A stretch of 64,000 nt of DNA from G963704535 sp963704535 (lineage in GTDB: Bacteria; Chloroflexota; Chloroflexia; Chloroflexales; Roseiflexaceae): contig OY969916.1 in the NCBI GenBank assembly GCA_963704535.1, positions 8,122,001 to 8,186,000 of the forward strand, written 5' to 3'. Each line of letters starts with the position of its first letter. The first letter of the stretch is position 1. Below, piece after piece: positions 45,761 through 53,066 of this stretch. The notes under the pieces are model-generated. The model searched no databases, was not told where the DNA came from, and worked only from the letters and a program-made list of their open reading frames with translations. A program made the translations under genes and the position numbers.

Positions 45761-46445
45761 GTCTATGCACCGCCCGCTGGCGCTCCAGCACCGCCGCGAG
45801 TTGCTCGGGCTGTAGCACACCCTGGCGCACCAGTAGCGTGCCGAGCGGGATCGTGCGGCCGTGCTGCTGCGCCTCCAACTGCTCGGTCAGCGCCGGCGCG
45901 AGCTGCTCGGTTTGCAGCACTCCCTCGGCCACCAGGTACTCGCCCAAGCGCACCGGCGGGCGGGCGCGCGGCCCGCGTACCTGATCCGCGAGCTGCATCA
46001 GCAGCACGGTGGCCAGCACCGGCGGGCGCACCCACCCGCGCGCCATCACAATCTGCCCCAGCATGGGCGGCGGCGTCGGGCCGTTCAGCGCAGCGCGCTG
46101 GGCCAGCAGCGCCTCGGCGCACTGGGCCTCAGTGAGGCCGCCGTACGCGACGAGGTAGGCGCCGATCGGCTGGGACTGCGCGGCGTTCGCCGGCTGGGAA
46201 CGGGCGTCGCCGGGGCACAGATACGCCAGCCCCATCTGCGCGGTGCGGCACTGCGGATCGAGGGTCAGCGCCCGCTCCAGGCACTCGCGCTGCTGGACCG
46301 GATCGACGACGACGGCGCTCAGCCAAAGCCAGGCCGCCACCGAGTTGGGGTGCCGTTGTAGGACGTGCCGGAGCAGCCGGTAGGCGCGGGGGCGCTGGCC
46401 CCGCCGGGCGCAAGTGGCCGCAGCGGCAAGGGTGTGATGATACAT
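45729..46445 (-). CDS. TPR protein with repeated GspE/MshE N-terminal-like modules
   Basis: I chose ATG 46445 (MYHHTLAAAATCARRG), behind GGAGGGAGCTGCA; 238 residues. Two TPR-like units (about 5-70: AYRLLRHVLQRHPNSVAAWL; CLERALTLDPQ) are followed by three modules with the pattern IGAYLV..GGLTEAQ, LGQIVMARGWV and LGEYLVAEGVLQTEQLAPAL / LGTLLVRQGVLQPEQLAAVL. These resemble the GSPII_E_N/MshEN modules that bind cyclic-di-GMP. No ATPase domain follows, so it is a stand-alone sensor or adaptor. The overlap with the hydrolase gene is tail to tail. Confidence 0.72.
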   Translation of the reverse strand: MYHHTLAAAATCARRGQRPRAYRLLRHVLQRHPNSVAAWLWLSAVVVDPVQQRECLERALTLDPQCRTAQMGLAYLCPGDARSQPANAAQSQPIGAYLVAYGGLTEAQCAEALLAQRAALNGPTPPPMLGQIVMARGWVRPPVLATVLLMQLADQVRGPRARPPVRLGEYLVAEGVLQTEQLAPALTEQLEAQQHGRTIPLGTLLVRQGVLQPEQLAAVLERQRAVHRPTPVLPETPE

Positions 46446-46478
46446 TGCAGCTCCCTCCAGGTACGATGAATGTTGGAC

Positions 46479-46575
46479 AAGGTCAGTTGTCAGTTGTCCG
46501 TTGCGAAGTGACAACGGACGATGGACAACTGTAAAGCTCCATCGTGCTTTGGCGAACCTTGTCTTGATGAAGTTC
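46479..46575. repeat. Heptad array tgtcagt/tgtccgt (46479-46532) and a family B remnant
   Basis: cagttgtcagttgtccgttg pairs with acaacggacgatggacaact. It runs into actgtaaagctcc ... cgaaccttgtctt, an inverted family B end without its palindrome. No gene is seen from 46446 to 46703. Confidence 0.65.
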
Positions 46576-46689
46576 AGGAGCAGCAGAGCGTGGGGCTCCA
46601 AGATACGGGGCGTAATCAGGGGCGGCGGGGGCGTCTGATCACGAGGCATCACTCTACAGAATGCCGGCATGTGGTGAAAAGATACGGTT

Positions 46690-46725
46690 TTGTTCTTTGT
46701 TCTTTATTCTTTGTTCTTGATTCTC
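46690..46725. repeat. Heptad array ttctttg overlapping the 3' end of the MGMT gene
   Basis: Four to five units of ttctttg/ttcttta. The last residues of the MGMT (ERIKNKE) and its stop TAA are encoded by these units on the minus strand. Confidence 0.75.
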
Positions 46726-47219
46726 TCCAGTTCCAGCAGCCGGCGCTTCATATCGAGCCCGCCGCCGTATTTGACCAGTGTGCCGTCCTTGCCGATCAGC
46801 CGGTGGCAGGGCACCAGGATCGGGATGGGGTTGGCCCCATTGGCCGCGCCCACCGCTCGCGTCGCCTGCGGCCTGCCGATCGCCGCCGCGATGTCGGAGT
46901 ACGCCCACACCTCCCCATAGCCGATGCCGAGGACCGCCCGCCAGACCTCGCACTGGAACGGGGTGCCTCGCAGGTCCAGCGGGACAGTGAACAGGCGCAG
47001 CCGGCCCTCGAAGTAGGCGGTAAGCTGCTCGGCCAGGTCGTCGAGGCGGCGCTGGTCGGCCACGACGCGGGCCTGTGGCAGCCAGCGCCGCACCCACGCC
47101 TCGCACGGCGCCAGCCCCTCGTCGGAGAAGGCCAGGCACCCGAGCCCCGCAGCCGAAAAGGCCGCGCTAAAGACGCCCTCCGGCGTCGTGGCCGTTCCAA
47201 GAGTGACGATCGTTTCCAT
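46704..47219 (-). CDS. ogt: Methylated-DNA-protein-cysteine methyltransferase
   Basis: The 171-residue protein has the helix-turn-helix and active-site regions of the MGMT/Ogt family: FQCEVWRAVLGIGYGEVWAY, RAVGAANGANPIPILVPCHR with acceptor C138, and LVKYGGGLDMKRRLLELE. It transfers the O6-alkyl group from guanine to its own Cys. The N-terminal domain is short. The final IKNKE tail derives from a heptad array and probably is not ancestral. Confidence 0.92.
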   Translation of the reverse strand: METIVTLGTATTPEGVFSAAFSAAGLGCLAFSDEGLAPCEAWVRRWLPQARVVADQRRLDDLAEQLTAYFEGRLRLFTVPLDLRGTPFQCEVWRAVLGIGYGEVWAYSDIAAAIGRPQATRAVGAANGANPIPILVPCHRLIGKDGTLVKYGGGLDMKRRLLELERIKNKE

Positions 47220-47284
47220 AAGCCCTATTGTAGCGCAAAACGGGCGTGGCCGCTTCGCCCAGGACCTATGCTATACTAGCCTCC

Positions 47285-47568
47285 GCTCGTGACGGGGTGA
47301 CAAGATGACAAGATGACCGGGTGACAAGGTGACGGGGAGAGGATGGAGGATGGAGGGCCAAGCATCGAGCCAGGGCACGTAAGGGCGTATTGCATACGCC
47401 CCCACCGAACCACGAAGAACCGAGAACCTGTAGGGCAGGCCCTCCGTGGCCGCCCGGTCTGCGTGGCCGCCCGGTCTGCGTGGCCGCCCGGTCTGCGTGG
47501 CCGCCCGGTCTCCGTGGCCGCCCGGACGCCACGCAACACGCAACACGCAACACGCAATGAGGAAGAGC
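47285..47568. repeat. Composite repeat R, copy 2 (inverted relative to copy 1)
   Basis: In reverse order to copy 1 it holds gtgacaag units, gaggatggaggatgg, cagggcacgtaagggcgtat, the palindrome GGGCGTAT-tgc-ATACGCCC, gaacctgtagggcaggcc, five ctgcgtggccgcccggt units of 17 bp and acgcaac heptads. It runs up to the ATG of the kinase gene, so that gene's leader is made of repeats. A TATACT box lies at about 47270. Confidence 0.85.
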
Positions 47569-47569
47569 T

Positions 47570-48580
47570 ATGCGTATCTATAAGGCCAAGGCGCCTATGC
47601 GGATCGGTTTCTTTGGCGGCGGGACCGATGTCAGCCCCTACGCCGAGGAGCACGGCGGCAAGGTGCTCAACTGCACGATCGACAAGTACGTTCGCTGCAT
47701 GCTGCGGCCCAACGGCCAGGACGATATCACCATCCGCTCGCTCGACCTGGAGGAGGTCAGCCGCAATGTTACCGGGCACTGGGAGGGCCGGCTGCCCTTG
47801 CCACAGGCGGTCATCGACGCCATGTCGGCCGAGCGCGGTGTCGAGGTCACCATGTTCTCCGACGTGCCGCCCGGCAGCGGGCTCGGCTCCTCCTCCGCGC
47901 TGGTCGTCAGCATGCTCAAGCTGATCTGCACTGCCAACGGTCTCCCGATGGACCCGCATGCCCTGGCCGAGCTTGCCTACCGGATCGAGCGGGTCGACCT
48001 GGGCATCCCCGGCGGCCGGCAGGACCAGTACGCCGCCGCGTTCGGCGGGATGTGCCTGTATCACTTCGGCGGCAAGCAGGTGATCGTCGAGCCGGTGCTG
48101 AGCGACCCGACCGCATTGCTGGAGTTGGAGAGCTGCTTGCTGATCGGCTACATCGGCGACCGCAAACTCCTGACCCATCATTTGATGCAGGACCAGGTGC
48201 GCCGCCTAGTCGAGGGCGACACCCTGCGCTACCACGACGAGACCAAGGCGTTTGTGGAGGAGTCGGTGCGCCTGCTGCGTGGGCTGCGGATCGCCGAGTT
48301 CGGGCGGCTGCTGCACGAAGCCTGGGAGGTCAAGAAGGCGTTCTCGCCCTACATCGCCCCGCCGATCGTCGATGAGATCTACACGCTAGCCCGCCGGCAC
48401 GGCGCCTGGGGCGGCAAGATCACCGGCGCGGGCGGCGGCGGATTTATGGTCTTTGCCTGCCCGTTCGACCGGCGGCTTGAGCTTGAGCGGGTGCTGGAGG
48501 AGGCCGGCGTGCGCATGCGGCCGTTCTCATTCACGACCCAGGGGGTGCATGCGTGGAGTGTCGAGGTTGGCGCGGGCTGA
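47570..48580 (+). CDS. hddA: GHMP kinase, D-glycero-D-manno-heptose 7-phosphate kinase-like
   Basis: The 336-residue protein starts MRIYKAKAPMRIGFFGGGTD, the usual opening of HddA/galactokinase-like GHMP kinases. It has the ATP loop DVPPGSGLGSSSALVVS (about 101-117), the family segment IPGGRQDQYAAAFGG and the third motif KITGAGGGGFMVF. HddA phosphorylates heptose-7-phosphate at C1 toward GDP- or ADP-heptose. No other heptose gene is near, so a sugar-1-kinase of different specificity is possible. Its end overlaps the convergent GAF-STAS gene by about 50 bp. Confidence 0.87.
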   Translation: MRIYKAKAPMRIGFFGGGTDVSPYAEEHGGKVLNCTIDKYVRCMLRPNGQDDITIRSLDLEEVSRNVTGHWEGRLPLPQAVIDAMSAERGVEVTMFSDVPPGSGLGSSSALVVSMLKLICTANGLPMDPHALAELAYRIERVDLGIPGGRQDQYAAAFGGMCLYHFGGKQVIVEPVLSDPTALLELESCLLIGYIGDRKLLTHHLMQDQVRRLVEGDTLRYHDETKAFVEESVRLLRGLRIAEFGRLLHEAWEVKKAFSPYIAPPIVDEIYTLARRHGAWGGKITGAGGGGFMVFACPFDRRLELERVLEEAGVRMRPFSFTTQGVHAWSVEVGAG

Positions 48581-50402
48581 TCGCCAGGCCGCGCATCCTC
48601 AGTCCGTAGGCCACGCCCTCTTGCAGCGTCGCCAGGGTCGTCACGCCGGTCAGGTCCATCCCCAGCTCGATCATCGTCTGCGCGACTTCCGGGCGGATGC
48701 CGACCAGGACACAGCGGGCGCCAAGCAGTTGGCTGGCTTTGATCGCCTGGATCAGGTAGCTCGCGACGATCGTATCGACGATCGGCACTCCGGTGATATC
48801 CAGCAGCACCACCGAGGCTTGCTGCCGGCTGATCTCGTGCAATAGATGGTCGGTGATCTGCGTGGCCCGGTGCGAGTCGATCGTCCCGATCAGTGGCAGC
48901 GCCAGGACGCCCGCGACGATCGGGATCACCGGGGTCGAGAGTTCGCGGATCAGCTCGAACAGCCCGGCCAGCCGCCGGTTGGCCTCCTCCATCTCGGCCC
49001 GCTGGCGCTGCTCCTCGGCCAGCAGCCGGGCGATCTGGATCGCGCCGCCCGCCTGCGCCGCCGCCGCGACCATGATCCGCTCATCCTCTGGGGTGTAGTG
49101 CAGCCCTTCCTCGTAGGATTGGAGCACCATCACGCCGATCACACGCCCGCCGACCCAGATCGGGACGCCCAGCCAGCTCTGGGGCACCTTGCCGACCCGC
49201 TCGATGCCGAGCTTGCGCGTGTACTCCCCGACATCGGAGCGGATCAGGAGCGGCGCCGCACGAGCGATCAAGTGCTCGGTCATGGCGTGCCCGGAGCGGC
49301 GCGGTCGCCACACCACGCGCTGCCCGCCCTCGGTCGCCAGCGGAAAGTGGACCGTATCACTGGCCTGGTCGTACAGCGCCGTGAAAAAATGGCCGGCGAT
49401 GACGAACTGGCTGAGACGGCTGCGGATCAGCTCCAGCAGATCCGGCAGCGGCAGCTCCACCACGCTGGCACTCAGCTCGCGACTCAGCTCGTTGAGCGCG
49501 CCGAGTTCATCGAGCCGCCGCTGGTACGCCGCCCGCCCGCGCTGGGATATAATCGCCAGCCCCGCCTGCTGGGCGATCTGGTTCAATAGATCCTGATCCG
49601 CAGCGTCGAACGCATTGGCCGTGTAGCTCTGAATCGCCAGTATGCCGACGACCTGGCCGCGGGCGATCATCGGGACACCCAGCCAGGATTGGACCCTGCG
49701 CTCCTCGCCGAAGGACTGGGCCGCGACGGGAAGCTGCTCCTGATCGCGGTCGCGGATCAGCAGCGGCTTGCGGTTGGCGATCAGCCAGGCGCTGACGCTG
49801 GTGCTCGGATCATACGCGATCCGGGCTTCGGGAAAGCGCTTGCCAAGATCATAGCGCAGGGGGAAATAGATCTCGTTGCGCTGTTCGTCGTAGAGCCCGG
49901 CGATAAAGGTGTCCACCCCCAGCAGGCGGGAGGTCTCCTCGTAGATCGTCTGGAGGATCAGCTCTAGCGTCTCAGCCGTCGTGGCGACCGACGTAATCGT
50001 GTAGAGGCTGGCGAGGATGGCCTGCCGGCGCGCCTGGTCCCTGAGCGCGTCGCCTGCGGTCAGCGCCGCGCGGGCGAGCCCGGCCAGCGTTAGTTGCAGG
50101 AGCTGGGTCGCCTCGCCGTCGGCGCCGCCCACGGCGACCCAGCCGACCGGCTGCCGATCGACCTCGATCGTCGTCGCGCCTTCCGGCTCTCGGTCGGTCG
50201 CCTCGGCGCGGGGCTGGGTTGAGAGGGTATAGCCGGGCTTGCGGCGCACCTCGATCGTGGCGTCGTAGTGATAGCGCGTCAGGATGCCAAGCGCGTCGTC
50301 GAGAAATTGCCGCTCGTCGGTAAGTGCCGCGGTCGTGCTGTGGAGGGCCAGGTCCGCAAAAACTGAGCGAAGATTAGCTGCCGTGGGGCGCTCACTCATC
50401 AT
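48531..50402 (-). CDS. GAF-GAF-STAS signalling protein (RsbR/stressosome-like output domain)
   Basis: From ATG 50402 (MMSERPTAAN) the protein is 623 residues. After an N-terminal region (1-130) come two GAF domains (about 140-300, ILASLYTITSVATTAETLEL; about 320-480, ELSRELSASVVELPLPDLLE). A short coiled coil (EEQRQRAEMEEANRRLAG) leads to a C-terminal STAS domain (about 515-615) with VVLLDITGVPIVDTIVASYL. Such proteins bind small ligands through GAF and transmit through phosphorylatable STAS, as RsbR does. It lies 5 kb from the RsbV/W/U-like operon, which may be its target. The longer frame above 50402 runs through a palindrome and is not used. Confidence 0.83.
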   Translation of the reverse strand: MMSERPTAANLRSVFADLALHSTTAALTDERQFLDDALGILTRYHYDATIEVRRKPGYTLSTQPRAEATDREPEGATTIEVDRQPVGWVAVGGADGEATQLLQLTLAGLARAALTAGDALRDQARRQAILASLYTITSVATTAETLELILQTIYEETSRLLGVDTFIAGLYDEQRNEIYFPLRYDLGKRFPEARIAYDPSTSVSAWLIANRKPLLIRDRDQEQLPVAAQSFGEERRVQSWLGVPMIARGQVVGILAIQSYTANAFDAADQDLLNQIAQQAGLAIISQRGRAAYQRRLDELGALNELSRELSASVVELPLPDLLELIRSRLSQFVIAGHFFTALYDQASDTVHFPLATEGGQRVVWRPRRSGHAMTEHLIARAAPLLIRSDVGEYTRKLGIERVGKVPQSWLGVPIWVGGRVIGVMVLQSYEEGLHYTPEDERIMVAAAAQAGGAIQIARLLAEEQRQRAEMEEANRRLAGLFELIRELSTPVIPIVAGVLALPLIGTIDSHRATQITDHLLHEISRQQASVVLLDITGVPIVDTIVASYLIQAIKASQLLGARCVLVGIRPEVAQTMIELGMDLTGVTTLATLQEGVAYGLRMRGLAISPRQPRHSTHAPPGS

Positions 50403-50454
50403 CGGACCTATCGCTGAAGCGGATGTTACGGCGCGTATAGTACCACAATTTGGG

Positions 50455-50520
50455 CGGAACGGGAGGGTTTTGGGGAGGGCGTCCCTCCCCAAAACCCTCC
50501 CCATCCACAGACTGTGGCCA
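50455..50520. repeat. Family D palindrome
   Basis: Perfect 19-bp arms GGGAGGGTTTTGGGGAGGG and CCCTCCCCAAAACCCTCCC around a 3-base loop (50461-50501), between divergent genes. Related in style to the cores of families A-C but with different ends; single copy here. Confidence 0.7.
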
Positions 50521-50597
50521 CACGTATTTGAATCTCAGGTAGGAATCAGGTAGAATGGCTGACGGGATATCATCATCAAAGCGGAGGAGAACCCGGT

Positions 50598-50759
50598 ATG
50601 CGCATGCTCTTTTGGGTCGCCGTGGTCGTCGGCTTGGCGGCATGGATTGTCAGCTTGCAGCGGCGTCTCCAGGCCGCCCAGATGCGCGGCGATATGTATC
50701 GAGACATCGCGGCACGGCTAGACCAGCGCGTTGTCGAGCTGAGCGGGCAGGAGCACTAA
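50598..50759 (+). CDS. Small membrane protein (53 residues)
   Basis: ATG 50598 follows GGAGGAGAACCCGGT, a strong ribosome site. The product MRMLFWVAVVVGLAAWIVSL is one membrane helix, followed by a charged amphipathic segment (RRLQAAQMRGDMYRDIAARL) likely to form a short coiled coil. The stop is 4 bp before the ppx start, so it is cotranscribed and probably coupled to Ppx. No family is recognised. Confidence 0.7.
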   Translation: MRMLFWVAVVVGLAAWIVSLQRRLQAAQMRGDMYRDIAARLDQRVVELSGQEH

Positions 50760-50763
50760 ATCA

Positions 50764-52267
50764 ATGCAAGAGCGTATCGGGGTAATCGACCTGGGCTCCA
50801 ACACCACCCGACTGATTGTTATGGGTTTCACGCCACACCACTCGTTCAAGCTGCTGGACGAGGTGCGCGAGACGGTGCGGCTCGCCGAGGGCGTGGGCGA
50901 GGATGGCCGGCTCAAGGCCACGCCAATGGAGCGCGGCGTCGAGACAATGAAGCTCTTCCATAGCTTCTGCCGCTCCACCGGCGTCCAACGGATCGTGCCG
51001 GTCGCCACCAGCGCCGTGCGCGAGGCGACCAACCAGGCCGAGTTTCTGGCCCAGGTCGAGGTCGCGTCGGGCCTGAAGCTGCGCGTGCTCTCGGCCGAGG
51101 AGGAAGCCTACTACGGCTACCTGGGCGCCGCCAATGCCCTGAACCTGGGCGACGCATTCCTGATCGACATCGGCGGCGGCAGCACCGAGGTGACCATGAT
51201 CCGCGGGCGCGGCTTTGTGCGCTCGTTCAGCCGCCCGATCGGCGCCCTACGCCTTTTCTGAGCGCTACGTGCGCTCCGACCCGATCAGCAACAAAGAGTT
51301 TAAGGCCCTGGAGGCCGCCGCCGCCGAATCCTTCGGCGGGCTCGACTGGCTGCAAGGGACCGCCGGGACGACCCTCGCCGGTATCGGCGGCACGATCCGC
51401 ACCCTGGCCGAGATCGACCAGAAGTCGCGCGACTATTCGTTGGACCTGGTCCACAGCTACCGCTTCAGCCGCGAAAGCCTGGAGGGGATCATCGAGCGGC
51501 TGCGCGGCATGACGCTGCGCCAGCGCGAAGAGGTGCCGGGGCTGAGCCGCGACCGCGCCGATATCATCCTCTCCGGCGCGGTGATCCTCCAGCAGTTGAT
51601 GCGCCAGGGGCGCTTCGCCGACATCGTCGTGAGCGGGCACGGCCTGCGCGAGGGCCTCTTCTACGAGCAGTTCCTCGTCGGCGAGAACCCGCCGCTGCTC
51701 TCCGACATGCGCGGCTTCAGCATCCAGAACCTGGCGCGGATCTACAACTACGAGGCCATCCACGCCGCCAAGGTGCGCGACCTCTCGCTCTCACTCTTCG
51801 ATCAGCTCCGGCCGATCCATGGCTACGGCGATTGGGAGCGCGAGCTGCTTGGCTACGCCGCCACCCTTCATGACATCGGCGTGGCGGTCGGCTACTACGA
51901 CCACCACAAGCACGGCGCCTACCTGGTCATGCACTCGGCCCTGCTGGGCTTCACCCATCGCGAGGTCATCCTGCTGGCGTTGCTGGTGCGCTACCACCGC
52001 AAGGGCGAGGTTGTGGTGGATCAACATCGCGATGTGCTGCACCCCTCCGACGGCGACCGGGTGGCCCGGCTGTCGGCGCTGCTGCGGCTGGCCGAGTACC
52101 TGGAGCGCAGCAAGAGCCAGGTGATCCAGGGCCTGCATGTCGAGCTGGGCGACTCGATCCGCGTGATCACGCGCTCGGTCGGCGACGCGACGGTCGAGAT
52201 CTGGGATGCCAACCGCCGCGCAGCCCTCTTTCAGAAGGCGTTCGGCAAGGCGATCGAGATCGTTTAA
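50764..52267 (+). CDS. ppx: Exopolyphosphatase/guanosine-pentaphosphate phosphohydrolase with HD domain; one frameshift
   Basis: Residues 1-310 form the Ppx/GppA fold: IGVIDLGSNTTRLIVMG (phosphate 1), TSAVREATNQAEF, LSAEEEAYYGYLGA and DIGGGSTEVTMI (phosphate 2). One extra T near 51240 (ccttTTctg) splits the gene between GALRL and SERYVRSDP. The C-terminal HD domain has HDIGVAVGYYDHHKH and ALLVRYHRKG. Corrected length 500. It degrades polyphosphate or pppGpp and would oppose the PPK2 at 19 kb. Confidence 0.9.
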
Positions 52268-52296
52268 GGGACGCTCGATTTTAAACGAGCCAGGTC

Positions 52297-52348
52297 CGTG
52301 TTACGTGTTGCGTCGCGCCGACTCACGCAACACGCAATACGTAACACC
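52297..52348. repeat. Heptad array gtgttacg/gttgcgt with inverted copy
   Basis: ccgtgttacgtgttgcgtc and acgcaacacgcaatacgtaa flank gcgccgact, after a small hairpin (CGTTTAA ... TTAAACG) following the ppx stop. The gap to the response regulator contains no gene. Confidence 0.65.
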
Positions 52349-52529
52349 CACACGGGACTGGTTTATTTTTCGAGAATCCCGATGATCTTCGGTCCCGCGC
52401 AACTTCACCCCCCGATCAAGCGTTAGTATAAATACACGTAGGCAGAAATTCGCCACGACTCGCGATGGGCCAGGTCGCATAGCAGCCGGCGTCACAGGCT
52501 CCAGACGGGTTCTACAGCGAGGTATAACC

Positions 52530-52973
52530 ATGGCGAACATCCTGGTCGTAGAGGACTTTCACGATAACCGTGAGATCACCGAAATGATCCTGCGTAGCGC
52601 CGGCCACACCGTCGTAAGCGCCGCCGACGGCGCGAGCGGTATCGCGGCTGCCGGCGATCACCCGGACCTGATTTTGATGGACCTGGCGCTTCCCAGTGTC
52701 GACGGCTGGGAGGCCACCCGCCGCCTCAAGGCCAACCCGGCCACCTCCGATATCCCGATTATCGCCTTCACAGCCCACCTGATGAAAGATGATATTGAGC
52801 GCGCCAGGGCCGCCGGTTGCTCGGCGGTGATCGGCAAGCCATTCGAGATCGACACGCTACTCCAGCAGATCGATCTGTTTCTTGATGCCGATCGCGGTAG
52901 CCAGGATGGCAATTGGAGTCAGGCCCGGAGTTTGGGTAGCATAGGGGGGCTGAGATTGGAGATTGGAGATTGA
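52530..52973 (+). CDS. Single-domain response regulator (CheY-like)
   Basis: The 147-residue protein is a receiver domain with acid pocket E8/D9, phospho-acceptor D51 (LILMDLALP), T81 in IIAFTAHLM and K105-region IGKPFEI. It probably responds to one of several GAF-type sensors. The tail after position 125 (GSQDGNWSQARSLGSIGG then LRLEIGD) is not part of the fold; its last seven residues are encoded by a gagattg heptad array. Confidence 0.9.
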   Translation: MANILVVEDFHDNREITEMILRSAGHTVVSAADGASGIAAAGDHPDLILMDLALPSVDGWEATRRLKANPATSDIPIIAFTAHLMKDDIERARAAGCSAVIGKPFEIDTLLQQIDLFLDADRGSQDGNWSQARSLGSIGGLRLEIGD

Positions 52974-53000
52974 AAACCGCATCTCAATCTCTAATCTCTA
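52952..53000. repeat. Heptad array gagattg inverted pair at the response regulator stop
   Basis: agattggagattggagattg pairs with caatctctaatctcta. It carries the TGA stop of the receiver gene and runs directly into MITE A13. Confidence 0.7.
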
Positions 53001-53066
53001 GAAACTGTTTGAAAAGGGGGAGTTTGAGGGGCGCGTCCCTCAAACTCCCCCTTTTCAAACAGTCTC
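53001..53066. mobile_element. Family A MITE, copy A13 (minimal, nearly perfect 66-bp palindrome)
   Basis: GAAACTGTTTGAAAAGGGGG ... CCCCCTTTTCAAACAGTCTC with GTTTGAGGG/CCCTCAAAC in the centre forms one long hairpin with about 30-bp arms. It sits between convergent genes. Its right edge plus TA supplies the TAG stop of ftsK (53066-53068). Confidence 0.88.
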
